Shown here: positions 49,399 through 59,591 of the stretch, piece by piece
How positions within the stretch are numbered: position 1 is the stretch's first letter
Layout of the letters: every line of letters begins with the position of its first letter
The notes under the pieces: model-generated
Databases searched by the model: none
What the model saw: only the letters and a program-made list of their open reading frames with translations
What the model was told of the DNA's origin: nothing
Source: Cloacibacterium normanense
Lineage (GTDB): Bacteria > Bacteroidota > Bacteroidia > Flavobacteriales > Weeksellaceae
Direction: 5' to 3'
Assembly: GCF_003860565.1 (NCBI RefSeq)
Contig: NZ_CP034157.1
Coordinates: forward strand, 2,480,001 to 2,544,000
Length of the DNA: 64,000 bases
Translations under genes and position numbers: made by a program

Positions 49399-49489
49399 AA
49401 TGTTAAAAGTTGGCTCAATTTTTAGTTAAAATTTTTTTGAAAAAATAAGAGGTTTTACTCCTAAAAAGAGATTTTGACCACTCCAAAAG

Positions 49490-49497
49490 TATCTCAA
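49490..49497 (-). promoter_or_regulatory. Second TGAGATAC half-site in the divergent region
   Basis: The minus strand reads TGAGATAC here, sharing TGAGATA with the palindrome at 49564-49576. It may be a half-site for the same regulator on the MFS side. Confidence 0.35.
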
Positions 49498-49563
49498 ATA
49501 AACGAAAAATTAAAATTATTAAGAAATTATTTTTTTCTTAACTAAATTCTTTTAAATTTATTG

Positions 49564-49576
49564 TCTCAAAATGAGA
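49564..49576. promoter_or_regulatory. Candidate operator upstream of susC
   Basis: TCTCA-AAA-TGAGA is a perfect palindrome 13 nt upstream of the susC ATG. Its position just before the gene suggests a repressor site, possibly for the NrtR-like protein. The intergenic stretch 49399-49589 holds no gene. Confidence 0.45.
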
Positions 49577-49589
49577 TAAAAAATATATT

Positions 49590-52364
49590 ATGAACATGAA
49601 TATTAAAAAAGGGTTAGGACTGATAGCAGTTCTTTATTTCACCTCAAGTTTTCAGGCTCAAATTAAAAGTGATTCTTCAGCTATAAAAGAGAAGAAAATA
49701 GATGAGGTGGTTCTGATTGGTTATGGTTCTGTAAAAAAGAAAAATGCAACCAGTGCAATTGAAAACATTAAAGCAGATGTTTTTGAAGACAGACCAATTT
49801 ATAACGTGACGCAAGCTTTGCAAGGAACAGCAGCGGGTGTAAGTGTAGTACAAAACTCGGGTAAACCAGGGCAGGCTTTAAATATTAAAATTAGAGGGAA
49901 TAACTCAATTTCTTCTGGTGTAGATCCACTTTATGTAGTAGATGGAATTCAGACTAAGGATATTAGTGGTATTAACCCAGATGACATTGTAGATATTACC
50001 GTTCTTAAAGATGCGACGTCTGCAGCAATCTATGGGATTAGCGGCTCTTCAGGAGTTGTAATTGTAACAACAAAAAGAGCTAAAGCCAATAAGCCACAGT
50101 TAAACTTTAATGCTTATTGGGGAGTTTCAAATAAAGTAGATAACGTTGATGTTCTTAATCTAGAACAATATAAAGCTTTAATATCAGAAATTAATCCTGC
50201 TTGGTTAAATACAATCAATGATCCAATGTATGCAGGGATTAATACAGATTGGGTTAAAAAGGTATATACTACTGGATTTGACCAAAACTACAATGTAAAC
50301 TATGCTTTTGGTAATGAGAATGTTAGAGCTTATACCGCTTTAGGATATCAAAATATTGCAGGAATTGTATCTCCATCTGATTTTGGAAGAACCTCTGCAA
50401 AAGTAAATTTAGATGCAAAAGTAACGAATTGGCTTAAGGTAACATCTAGTTTAAATTATATTAACACAAACTCAAAAAATACAGCAGATAACAATGCGGG
50501 AGCACAAGGTGGGGTAATTTTATCAGCCTTAACTACACCAACTTTTATGCCTGCATATGGAAGTGAAGTGAAAGTTAGACCTACTGACAGTTCTGGAAAT
50601 TATTTGAACGGGTACAAAGATGGGCAGTTTGCTCTAAACCCTTTTACGGGTGGTTGGGAAAATCCAGTTTCTTTTATGAACAGAGAATCAGACAAAACAC
50701 ATACACAGAGATTTTTATCAAATTTAGGAATTGAAGTGAATATCCTTAAAAATTTAGTTTGGAAATCTGCAGCATCATTAGATTATATTAACTCAACAAA
50801 TGATAAATTCCTAGACCCTTATCGTTCAGAATGGGGAAGACAACAAAAAGGTAGTGGTTCTAAAAATGATTTAACTTTCCGTGATTTTAATTTTGAGAAC
50901 ACATTAAATTATACTCTTAAATCTGGTAATCATGACCTTGGTGTATTGGCAGGTATTCAAATGCATGAAAGAATGAATAGTGGTCAATACTATTGGGGAA
51001 GCCAATTTGCAGATCCAATGCAATCTTCGTTTGTTTATGATGAAACAAATCCTTCTCATGGAGAAATATTTAGAAAAGATATTTTAAAAGAATTATCATT
51101 CTTTGGAAGATTAGTTTACACACTAAATAATAAATATACAGTTATGGCTGTTTTCCGTGAAAATGGAAGTTCAGCGCTTCATCCAGATAAAAGATGGGGT
51201 TTCTTCCCGGGAGTTTCTGCTTCATGGAATATTTCAAATGAAAACTTCCTTCAAGACAATTCTACGATATCTGAATTTAAAATCAGAGGAGGTTGGGGTA
51301 AAGCAGGTAATGCCTCAGGAATACCAGCCTATGCTTACTATAACTTAGAAAGGCTTAATAAGGATGGGGGTGCATGGTCTCCTTACCAGACTGGTAGTGA
51401 CGTATCTTGGGAAACCACTACAGATACTAACTTTGGTGTAGATTTAGGATTTTTAAATAACAGAATTAAGTTAACTGCAGATTTCTATAAAAGAAAAACA
51501 GACGATTTGATTATGTCAATACCGATTGGGCTTGGAATTCCTGATGTTTTAAGAAATGTAGGTTCAATGGAAAATAAAGGGATGGAGTTTACTTTGAATA
51601 CAGTTAACTTTAAAAACACTGATTTTTCTTGGAATACCAACTTTAACATATCATTTAATAAGTCGAAAGTTTTGGAATTGAAGTATGTACCTGTTCTTGA
51701 TAAGGCAGGAATACCAAGTGCTGGTAATTTAGTAAGATTTGCAGCAGACCAACCAATAAGTTCTTTCTATGGATATAAATATGGTGGAGTAGATTCTAAT
51801 ACAGGAGAAATTATTTATAAAGATTTGGACGGAAACGGAATGTTAAGTGCAGGTGATAGAACTTTTATTGGTGATCCAAACCCTGACTTTACTTTCGGTT
51901 TTACCAATAACTTTACCTATAAAAATTGGTATATGGATCTTTTAGTAACGGGATCTCAAGGAGGTGATATTTATAACGCTTCTCGTTTTGAACTAGAAAT
52001 GATGGATGATCACAAAAACCAATCAACTATAGTACTTAATAGATGGACTACCCCAGGTGATATTACAAATGTACCTAAAGCTAATGCTCAAAATGCTAAA
52101 TTAGTATCAGACAGATTTATTGAAGATGGATCATATATAAAATTAAAGAGTGTTACTTTGGGGTATAATTTTGCTCAACCGTTTAAGGGTGTAACTAAAC
52201 TTAATGTTTATGTAACAGGTCAAAACTTATATACATGGACTAATTATTCAGGATTTGATCCAGAAGTGAATGCTTTTGCTACAACAAATGGTGTTTTAGG
52301 TATTGATTACGGAACTTATCCACAAGTAAGAACATTTGTATTCGGTTTAAAAGCTAATTTCTAA
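49590..52364 (+). CDS. susC: SusC/RagA-family TonB-linked outer-membrane transporter
   Basis: A 924-residue barrel with a signal peptide (~1-23). The mature protein begins almost at the TonB box (EVVLIGYGSVKKKNATSAI, ~40-58) and plug (~65-170; ALQGTAAGVSVVQNSGKPG, IRGNNSISSG, LYVVDGIQ). The N-terminal carboxypeptidase-like domain that many SusC proteins have is missing. The barrel ends in a typical Phe (LKANF). It imports oligosaccharides with SusD. The operon lies downstream of the divergent regulatory region. Confidence 0.94.
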   Translation: MNMNIKKGLGLIAVLYFTSSFQAQIKSDSSAIKEKKIDEVVLIGYGSVKKKNATSAIENIKADVFEDRPIYNVTQALQGTAAGVSVVQNSGKPGQALNIKIRGNNSISSGVDPLYVVDGIQTKDISGINPDDIVDITVLKDATSAAIYGISGSSGVVIVTTKRAKANKPQLNFNAYWGVSNKVDNVDVLNLEQYKALISEINPAWLNTINDPMYAGINTDWVKKVYTTGFDQNYNVNYAFGNENVRAYTALGYQNIAGIVSPSDFGRTSAKVNLDAKVTNWLKVTSSLNYINTNSKNTADNNAGAQGGVILSALTTPTFMPAYGSEVKVRPTDSSGNYLNGYKDGQFALNPFTGGWENPVSFMNRESDKTHTQRFLSNLGIEVNILKNLVWKSAASLDYINSTNDKFLDPYRSEWGRQQKGSGSKNDLTFRDFNFENTLNYTLKSGNHDLGVLAGIQMHERMNSGQYYWGSQFADPMQSSFVYDETNPSHGEIFRKDILKELSFFGRLVYTLNNKYTVMAVFRENGSSALHPDKRWGFFPGVSASWNISNENFLQDNSTISEFKIRGGWGKAGNASGIPAYAYYNLERLNKDGGAWSPYQTGSDVSWETTTDTNFGVDLGFLNNRIKLTADFYKRKTDDLIMSIPIGLGIPDVLRNVGSMENKGMEFTLNTVNFKNTDFSWNTNFNISFNKSKVLELKYVPVLDKAGIPSAGNLVRFAADQPISSFYGYKYGGVDSNTGEIIYKDLDGNGMLSAGDRTFIGDPNPDFTFGFTNNFTYKNWYMDLLVTGSQGGDIYNASRFELEMMDDHKNQSTIVLNRWTTPGDITNVPKANAQNAKLVSDRFIEDGSYIKLKSVTLGYNFAQPFKGVTKLNVYVTGQNLYTWTNYSGFDPEVNAFATTNGVLGIDYGTYPQVRTFVFGLKANF

Positions 52365-52383
52365 TCATCAAAAATTATCAATT

Positions 52384-53859
52384 ATGAAACTAAATAAAAG
52401 AATATTAAACAAAGGTTTATATTTTATACTATTGGGAGCTGGTCTTAGTTTAGGAACAGTCTCTTGTTCAGATTATCTAGATACAGAGCCCATAACAGAC
52501 AGACCTGTCGAGGTTAGTGAAACGCCTTATACGAAAGCTTCTGAAGCTGAAGATCTAATGAAAACCATGTATGTTGGTCCAGGGTTTGGGCATTCCAACT
52601 ATTGGCAATTAGATTATTTTGCGAATGGATCTATGCAAACTGATGAAGCATACGTAAGTGGGGATAATCAAGATAACAGACAACAAGCAGAGTACAGAAT
52701 TTTATCTACTAACGGAAATGTTAAAAGAAACTGGGAAGCTATTTATGAATTAATTAATAACTGTAATAAAGTTCTTAATTTTGTAGATGGAATTAAAGAC
52801 CATGCTTTAACTGCAGAACGTAAAGCAGAAATGAAAGCTGAAGCTGCTATTGTAAGAGCGTTGTATTATTTTCATGCGGTTCAATTATGGGGTGATGTTC
52901 CATTAGTGACCAAATCAGTTACTTCTGTTACTTCAGAGAATTTTGATGAAGTATATAGCCAAATTTATCCTGCAAGAAAGACAAAAGAAGAGGTTTACTC
53001 TTTTATAATATCAGATTTAGAAGGTGCTCTAGCTGCAGCTCCTAATGCTTCAGTAAGTAAATACAGAGCAACAAAAGGAGTAGCCCATGCATTATTGGCA
53101 AAAGTTTATGCAACAAAGCCAAACCCAGATTACAATAAAGTAATCCAGCATGTAGATCAACTGGCAGGTGATTACAGTTTATTGCCAGACTACAATCAAT
53201 TATTTGACGGAAACCACAATGCTAATGTAGAATCTATATTAGAAATTAATTCAGATGCAAGTAATATCTGGTGGTGGGGAACAGGTATGTTTATTGGTGA
53301 TGGATGGCAAAGATTTAATTTACCGACTCATGATTTAGTAAACGCTTTTAATGCACAAAATGATAATATTAGAAAAACAAACTCTATAAAGTTTGATATA
53401 GGAGTTAGCGATGCTTATTGGACTGACAAAAATAACTATCCATTTGCATACAAACAAAGAATACAAGATGGCACCCAACATATATATATTCTTAGATATG
53501 CAGACTTACTATTATTAAAAGCAGAAGCTAAAGTGAAATTAGGAGACTTTACTGGGGCGGCAGCTTTAGTAAACCAAGTAAGAGGTAGAGTAAGTTTAAA
53601 CCCTATTACTATCACAAGTGAAACCGATGGTATTAACAAAATCCTTAAAGAAAGATTGCTAGAGTTGGCATTTGAAGGGCAACGTTGGTTTGATCTTAAG
53701 AGAACAGGTAAAGCTTTAGAAGTTATTAAAGCCAGAACTGATGGAAAAGGTAACAAGTTAGGTTATGTTAATAATCTTACAGAACAAAGATTACTTTGGC
53801 CAGTTCCTCAATCTCAGTTAGATAAAAACCCTAATTTAACTCAAAACCCTGGTTATTAA
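52384..53859 (+). CDS. susD: SusD/RagB-family surface lipoprotein
   Basis: A 491-residue lipoprotein with a lipobox ending in TVSCSDYLDTEP (Cys ~28). The TPR-rich SusD fold is seen in MKAEAAIVRALYYFHAVQLWGDVPLV (~residues 147-172) and DYSLLPDYNQLFDG (~258-271). The C-terminal RLLELAFEGQRWFDLKRTGKA motif (~420-440) is diagnostic. It caps the SusC channel and binds glycan. It follows susC by 19 nt. A terminator-like hairpin at 53905-53935 separates it from the GH30 gene, which may lower enzyme expression relative to SusCD. Confidence 0.95.
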   Translation: MKLNKRILNKGLYFILLGAGLSLGTVSCSDYLDTEPITDRPVEVSETPYTKASEAEDLMKTMYVGPGFGHSNYWQLDYFANGSMQTDEAYVSGDNQDNRQQAEYRILSTNGNVKRNWEAIYELINNCNKVLNFVDGIKDHALTAERKAEMKAEAAIVRALYYFHAVQLWGDVPLVTKSVTSVTSENFDEVYSQIYPARKTKEEVYSFIISDLEGALAAAPNASVSKYRATKGVAHALLAKVYATKPNPDYNKVIQHVDQLAGDYSLLPDYNQLFDGNHNANVESILEINSDASNIWWWGTGMFIGDGWQRFNLPTHDLVNAFNAQNDNIRKTNSIKFDIGVSDAYWTDKNNYPFAYKQRIQDGTQHIYILRYADLLLLKAEAKVKLGDFTGAAALVNQVRGRVSLNPITITSETDGINKILKERLLELAFEGQRWFDLKRTGKALEVIKARTDGKGNKLGYVNNLTEQRLLWPVPQSQLDKNPNLTQNPGY

Positions 53860-53902
53860 TCTTATATCAAATTAGAATTTATATAACCTTATTCTAAAAA
53901 AA

Positions 53903-53935
53903 TTGCTGCGCATTTTATCGTGCAGCAGTTTTTTT
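53903..53935 (+). terminator. Terminator or attenuator between susD and the GH30 gene
   Basis: GCTGCGC (53905-53911) pairs with GTGCAGC (53920-53926, one wobble), followed by seven T. Read-through would give the downstream enzymes a lower level than SusCD. Confidence 0.7.
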
Positions 53936-53955
53936 GAATATCAAAAATAAATGTT

Positions 53956-55368
53956 ATGGTTCTAAAAAAAATGATCCCCGCCTTAGTTTTAGGCTCTATA
54001 GCTTCTCTTATCTCATGTAATTCTTTTACAAAAGTAGAAGCTCCACAAACAATAGAATATTGGCAAACTAATGCTGATGAAACTTTAAAACTTCAAAAAC
54101 AAAACAATCTTGTTTTTGATAATCCACAAAATAATTTCCAAAACATTCTCATCAATCCTTCAGAAAAATTCCAAACCGTAGATGGTTTTGGGTATACTCT
54201 TACCGGAGGAAGCGTAGAGGTAATCAATCAATTATCTCCAGCGAAGAAAAAAGAACTTCTTCAAGATATTTTCGGAAAATCAGAACAATCCATAGGCGTA
54301 AGTTATCTTAGATTAAGCATTGGTGCATCAGATCTTAACAGTTCTGTCTTTTCTTATGATGATGTTCCCGCAGGTCAAACAGACGAAGACCTGAGCGAAT
54401 TCAGCTTAGCAAAAGACCAACCAGTGATTGATATGTTAAAAGAAATTTTAGCCATTAATCCAGATATTAAAATTATTGGCGCACCTTGGTCACCACCAGT
54501 TTGGATGAAGGACAACGGAAATAGCATAGGAGGAAGCCTGAAAACTGAATACTATCAAGTTTATGCAGAATATTTCGTGAAATATATTCAGGAAATGAAT
54601 AAAAATGGAATCACCATTGACGCCATTACTCCTCAAAACGAACCATTGCATCCTGGGAATAACCCAAGTATGTATATGACCGCAGAACAGCAAAGAGATT
54701 TCATAAAAAACAATTTAGGTCATGCTTTTAGAGCAGCAAATATTTCTACTAAAATCGTTTTGTACGACCATAATTGTGATAAACCCGAATATCCTATTAC
54801 AATTCTCCAAGACCCAGAAGCTGCACAATATGTAGACGGATCAGCGTTTCACCTTTATGCGGGAGATGTTTCAGCTCTTGGTGTTGTAAAGAACGCTTTT
54901 CCAAATAAAAATCTGTATTTCACAGAACAATGGACGGGTTCTACAGGAACTTTTGCAGGAGACTTTATTTGGCATACCAAAAATGTAATCATTGGAACCA
55001 TGAGAAATTGGAGCAAAATTGCATTAGAATGGAATTTAGCAAATGACGCACAATTCCAACCTTTTACTCCAGGTGGATGTACCCAATGTAAAGGAGCAAT
55101 TACCATCAATTCTTCAGAATCTTACACTAAAAATGTAGCGTATTACATCATTGCTCATGCTTCTAAATTTGTACCTCAAAATTCACAAAGAATAGGTTCT
55201 ACACAAGTAGGAAATTTAAGTACACTAGCGTTTAAAACACCAGAAGGCAAAATAGCTTTAATCGTTTTAAATGAAGGAGCAGAAGTTGAAAATTTTAATA
55301 TTAACTTTGATGGTAAATCTGTAGCAGCATCATTGCCATCTAATTCAGTGGCTACCTACACTTTTTAA
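53956..55368 (+). CDS. Glycoside hydrolase family 30 lipoprotein
   Basis: A 470-residue enzyme with a lipobox (SLISCNSF, Cys ~21), so probably at the cell surface or periplasm. The TIM barrel has the GH30 signature DGFGYTLTGGSV (~residues 75-86) and the acid/base Glu in AITPQNEPLHPG (~214-225). The nucleophile Glu is in LYFTEQWTG (~318-326). The C-terminal ~60 residues form the usual beta domain. GH30 includes beta-1,6-glucanases (subfamily 3) and beta-glucosylceramidases; given the GH3 neighbour, a beta-glucan endo-enzyme is the leading guess. No subfamily can be fixed from this sequence alone. Confidence 0.9.
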   Translation: MVLKKMIPALVLGSIASLISCNSFTKVEAPQTIEYWQTNADETLKLQKQNNLVFDNPQNNFQNILINPSEKFQTVDGFGYTLTGGSVEVINQLSPAKKKELLQDIFGKSEQSIGVSYLRLSIGASDLNSSVFSYDDVPAGQTDEDLSEFSLAKDQPVIDMLKEILAINPDIKIIGAPWSPPVWMKDNGNSIGGSLKTEYYQVYAEYFVKYIQEMNKNGITIDAITPQNEPLHPGNNPSMYMTAEQQRDFIKNNLGHAFRAANISTKIVLYDHNCDKPEYPITILQDPEAAQYVDGSAFHLYAGDVSALGVVKNAFPNKNLYFTEQWTGSTGTFAGDFIWHTKNVIIGTMRNWSKIALEWNLANDAQFQPFTPGGCTQCKGAITINSSESYTKNVAYYIIAHASKFVPQNSQRIGSTQVGNLSTLAFKTPEGKIALIVLNEGAEVENFNINFDGKSVAASLPSNSVATYTF

Positions 55369-55379
55369 ATATAAAATTT

Positions 55380-57599
55380 ATGAAAAAAATATTCCTTTCA
55401 ATTTTTTTAGCAGGATTGGGAATAACTGTTTCTGCACAGAAATCAATCGACCAAAAAGTTACAGAGCTGATGGCGAAAATGACTTTGGAAGAAAAAATAG
55501 GACAGCTCAATCAGTATAATGATGATATTACAGCAACTGGTCCTATTACGAAAGATGCAGACAAAGCTGGTCAAGTTCGTGTAGGGAAACTAGGCTCTAT
55601 TCTAAATGCTATCGGTGCTAAAAACACTAAGAACTGGCAAGACCAAGCCATGCAGTCTCGTCTTAAAATTCCTTTACTTTTTGGGCAAGATGTTATTCAT
55701 GGTTTTAGAACTACTTTTCCTATTCCGTTAGGCGAAACCGCTACTTGGGATATGAATTTAATTGAGAAATCTGCAAGAATTGCCGCTATTGAAGCTTCAG
55801 CTTATGGAATTCATTGGACTTTTGCACCAATGGTAGATATAGGAAGAGATCCAAGATGGGGCAGAGTAATGGAAGGAGCAGGTGAAGATACGTACTTAGG
55901 AACATTGGTAGGAAAAGCTAGAGTAAAAGGTTTTCAAGGAAATGGCTTAGGAAATAAAGATGCAGTAATGGCTTGCGCTAAACATTTTGCAGCTTATGGA
56001 GCTGCTGTTGGCGGAAGAGATTACAATTCTGTAGATATGAGCCTTAGACAGTTGCACGAAACGTATTTGCCACCTTTCAAAGCGGTGTCTGATATGGGAG
56101 TAGCCACTTTTATGAATTCATTTAATGATATCAATGGAATTCCTGCCACTGGAAATAAATACATTCAAAGAGACTTATTAAAAGGTGTTTGGAATTTCCA
56201 AGGATTTGTGGTTTCTGACTGGGGAAGCATTGGCGAAATGATTCCTCACGGTTTTGCTAAAGACAATAAAGAAGCTGCCTTGAAAGCAATTTTGGCAGGT
56301 AGTGACATGGATATGGAGAGCCGTTCTTATACCAATCATTTAGCAGAATTGGTAAAAGAAGGGAAAGTAGATATTCAATTAATAGATGATGCGGTTCGCA
56401 GAATTTTGACTAAAAAATATGAACTTGGACTTTTTGATGACCCTTATCGTTTCATCAATGAAAAGAGAGAAAAAGAACAAGCCAATAATCCAGAACACAG
56501 AAAATTTGCAAGAGAAATTGGTGCAAAAAGTATTGTTTTACTAAAAAATGAAAATCAATTATTACCACTTTCTCCAACTACTAAAAAAGTGGCCATTATT
56601 GGTCCATTTGCGAAAGCTACAGTAGAAAATCACGGTTTTTGGTCTATTGCTTTTCCAGATGATAGCCAAAGAATTGTAACTCAGTTTGATGGAATTAAAG
56701 CTCAATTGGATAAAAATTCAGAATTGCTTTATGCTAAAGGATGTAACGCAAATGACAATGATAAATCTCTATTTGCAGAAGCGGTAGAAACTGCCAAGAA
56801 AGCAGACGTAGTGATTATGACTTTAGGCGAAGGTCACGCCATGAGTGGCGAAGCAAAAAGCCGAAGCAACATCCATTTTTCTGGCGTTCAAGAAGATTTA
56901 TTAAAAGAAATTGCCAAAACAGGAAAACCAATTATATTAATGATTAATGCCGGTCGTCCTTTGGTTTTTGATTGGGCTTCAGAAAACATTCCTACCATTG
57001 TTTATACTTGGTGGTTAGGTACAGAAGCAGGAAACTCTATTGCAGATGTACTTTTCGGGAAAATAAATCCTGGAGGTAAATTGCCAATGACTTTTCCTAG
57101 AACTGAAGGTCAAATTCCTATTTATTACAATCATTACAATACAGGAAGACCTGCTAAAAATAATACAGACAGAAACTATGTTTCGGCGTATATTGACTTA
57201 GATAATGACCCAGCTTATCCATTCGGATTTGGCTTGAGTTACACTACATTTCAATATTCGGATGTAAACGTAAGTGCTACGCAACTGAAAGGCAACCAAA
57301 CTTTGACGGCTTCAGTTACCCTCACCAATTCAGGAAATTATGACGGAGAAGAGGTGGTTCAGTTGTACATCAGAGATTTAGTAGGAAAAGTAGTTCGTCC
57401 TGTAAAAGAACTGAAAGGTTTTCAAAAAATATTCTTGAAAAAAGGAGAAAGCAAAACCGTTTCTTTTAACATTACACCAGAAGATTTAAAATTCTATGAT
57501 GATGAACTCAATTTCGATTGGGAATCAGGAGAATTTGACATCATGATAGGAACCAATTCTGCTCAGGTACAAACCAAAAGAGTAAATTGGGAAAAATAA
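55380..57599 (+). CDS. bglX: Glycoside hydrolase family 3 beta-glucosidase, BglX-like
   Basis: A 739-residue periplasmic exo-hydrolase with a signal peptide (~1-19). The GH3 N-terminal TIM-barrel domain (~30-380) holds the nucleophile Asp in GFVVSDWGSIGEM (~residues 277-289), after the GEDTYLGTLVGKARVKGFQGNG block. The C-terminal domain (~410-630) and a fibronectin-III-like module (~660-735) complete the BglX architecture. It should release glucose from the ends of beta-linked oligosaccharides delivered by SusCD. It follows the GH30 gene by 11 nt. Confidence 0.93.
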   Translation: MKKIFLSIFLAGLGITVSAQKSIDQKVTELMAKMTLEEKIGQLNQYNDDITATGPITKDADKAGQVRVGKLGSILNAIGAKNTKNWQDQAMQSRLKIPLLFGQDVIHGFRTTFPIPLGETATWDMNLIEKSARIAAIEASAYGIHWTFAPMVDIGRDPRWGRVMEGAGEDTYLGTLVGKARVKGFQGNGLGNKDAVMACAKHFAAYGAAVGGRDYNSVDMSLRQLHETYLPPFKAVSDMGVATFMNSFNDINGIPATGNKYIQRDLLKGVWNFQGFVVSDWGSIGEMIPHGFAKDNKEAALKAILAGSDMDMESRSYTNHLAELVKEGKVDIQLIDDAVRRILTKKYELGLFDDPYRFINEKREKEQANNPEHRKFAREIGAKSIVLLKNENQLLPLSPTTKKVAIIGPFAKATVENHGFWSIAFPDDSQRIVTQFDGIKAQLDKNSELLYAKGCNANDNDKSLFAEAVETAKKADVVIMTLGEGHAMSGEAKSRSNIHFSGVQEDLLKEIAKTGKPIILMINAGRPLVFDWASENIPTIVYTWWLGTEAGNSIADVLFGKINPGGKLPMTFPRTEGQIPIYYNHYNTGRPAKNNTDRNYVSAYIDLDNDPAYPFGFGLSYTTFQYSDVNVSATQLKGNQTLTASVTLTNSGNYDGEEVVQLYIRDLVGKVVRPVKELKGFQKIFLKKGESKTVSFNITPEDLKFYDDELNFDWESGEFDIMIGTNSAQVQTKRVNWEK

Positions 57600-57648
57600 C
57601 ATCCTTAAAAAATTAACCTTATAAGAAATAAATCTTAAAGGAATTAAA

Positions 57649-59571
57649 ATGAAAAAATCACTCAGCGTATTCTTATTAATGACCATTCAATTATTGATGG
57701 CGAATGTTTCTTTACCATACATTTTCTCAGACAATATGGTGTTGCAGAGAAATTCTAAAATTCCAGTTTGGGGTTTTGCATCACCTCATGAAAAAGTGTT
57801 GGTAAGTTTTAAAAATCAAACCAAATCCACTGTTGCTGACCAAAATGGCAATTGGAAAGTAGATTTAGACCAAGAAAAAGAAGGTGGTCCTTTTACATTG
57901 ACGATTAAAGGAAATAATGAAATTGTTTTCAAAAATGTTTTGGTAGGAGATGTTTGGTTATGCAGCGGACAAAGCAATATGGAGTGGGCTCTCTCATCTT
58001 CTGAAGGTTATAAAGAGGAATTAAATCAAAAAGAGTTTCCGATTATTAGACATATTAAAGTTGAAAGAAAAATAAATTCTTTACCTCAAAATAACCTTGC
58101 AAAAACAGAATGGAATGTTGCGAATGCTTCTAATATTGGAGATTTTTCTGCAGTAGCCTATTTTTTTGCTAAAAAAATGTATCACGAGAGACAAGTTCCT
58201 ATAGGAATCATTAATTCTTCTTGGGGCGGAACTGTAATTGAAGCTTGGATTCCTAAAAACGCATTCGAGCAATCGCCTTATTTCAAAGAAATGATTGCCA
58301 ATATGCCACAAATAGACATAGAAAGTCTTCAACAGAAAAATTTCGAGGCTAAAACTGTTTTTTTTGAGAAAAAACTGAATGCTAAAATTGCAGATTTTAA
58401 TCAAGAACAATTCTTGAGTGCAGATTATAACGCTTCTGTTTTAAAAGATTTATATGTTCCAAAAGCATGGGAACAACAAGGTTTCGAAGGTTTAGACGGA
58501 GTAGCTTGGGTTAGAAAAACAATCGTTCTTTCAGAGGAAGACCTTACTGGAAATGCAGTGCTGTATTTAGGAAAAATTGATGACGAAGACCTTACTTATT
58601 TTAATGGAAAATTAGTGGGACAAATGAAACAATGGTCAGATGATAGAATTTATACCATTCCGAAAGAAATTTTAAAGAAAGGAGAGAATATTATTGCAGT
58701 AAAGGTTAATGACACTGGTGGTGGCGGTGGTTTGTGGAGTAATGATGATGAGGTGAAATTAGTCACCGCTCAAAAAAGTATTCCATTGGCAGGAAATTGG
58801 AAATTTGCTGTAGAAAAAATTTATGCAGCCATTAATCAAAATGAATTTCCTTCTTTGATTTACAATACCATGATTCACCCGATTGAAGATTTTAGAATTT
58901 CTGGAATGCTTTGGTATCAAGGAGAATCTAATGCAGAGAGAGCATATGAATATAACCAAAGTTTCCCACTATTGATTAACAGTTGGAGACAGAGATTTGG
59001 AGAAAACTTACCTTTTTATTTCGTTCAATTAGCCACTTTTAACACTAAAGGCGACAGTAATGAAGGTTGCGATTGGTGTGAAGTACGAGATGCTCAACTG
59101 AATACTACCAAAATGAAAAACACTGGAATGGTAGTAACTACCGATGTAGGAAATCCGAATGATATTCACCCAAGAAATAAAAAAACAGTAGGAGAAAGAT
59201 TGGCTAATTTAGCCTTAAATAATGGTCTGAAAAGCCCAATTTATCAAAAATCAACGGTAAAAGGAAATAAAATTACCATCAGTTTCAATACAAAAGAAAA
59301 ATTAATTTCTAAAAATAATGAAATCTTAAAAGGTTTTGAAATTGCAGGAAATGACCAAAAATTCTATCCAGCAAAAGCAGAAATTAAGAAAAATAAAATT
59401 GTAGTTACATGCGAAAAGGTAAGCAATCCCGTTGCTGTAAGATATGGCTGGAAAGGAGATGACTCAGAAATTAATCTTTTCACCGAAAAAGGATTACCTA
59501 TAGCGCCTTTTAGAACAGATTCTTTTAAACTTTCTACAGAAAACAAAAAATATCAGTTCGAGTTAAAATAA
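57649..59571 (+). CDS. Sialate O-acetylesterase-like SGNH protein
   Basis: A 640-residue protein with a signal peptide (~1-19). An SGNH/SASA fold is indicated by DVWLCSGQSNMEWAL (~residues 103-117, Ser in GQSNM) and by the later ISGMLWYQGESNAERAYEYN block (~419-438) with its conserved residues. A jelly-roll-like insert occurs in the middle (~270-390). Despite the family name, related enzymes act on acetylated plant or fungal glycans, so the true substrate may be an acetyl group on the beta-glucan chain. It is the third enzyme gene of the operon. Confidence 0.85.
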   Translation: MKKSLSVFLLMTIQLLMANVSLPYIFSDNMVLQRNSKIPVWGFASPHEKVLVSFKNQTKSTVADQNGNWKVDLDQEKEGGPFTLTIKGNNEIVFKNVLVGDVWLCSGQSNMEWALSSSEGYKEELNQKEFPIIRHIKVERKINSLPQNNLAKTEWNVANASNIGDFSAVAYFFAKKMYHERQVPIGIINSSWGGTVIEAWIPKNAFEQSPYFKEMIANMPQIDIESLQQKNFEAKTVFFEKKLNAKIADFNQEQFLSADYNASVLKDLYVPKAWEQQGFEGLDGVAWVRKTIVLSEEDLTGNAVLYLGKIDDEDLTYFNGKLVGQMKQWSDDRIYTIPKEILKKGENIIAVKVNDTGGGGGLWSNDDEVKLVTAQKSIPLAGNWKFAVEKIYAAINQNEFPSLIYNTMIHPIEDFRISGMLWYQGESNAERAYEYNQSFPLLINSWRQRFGENLPFYFVQLATFNTKGDSNEGCDWCEVRDAQLNTTKMKNTGMVVTTDVGNPNDIHPRNKKTVGERLANLALNNGLKSPIYQKSTVKGNKITISFNTKEKLISKNNEILKGFEIAGNDQKFYPAKAEIKKNKIVVTCEKVSNPVAVRYGWKGDDSEINLFTEKGLPIAPFRTDSFKLSTENKKYQFELK

Positions 59572-59591
59572 TTTTCATCAAGAATTAAAAT

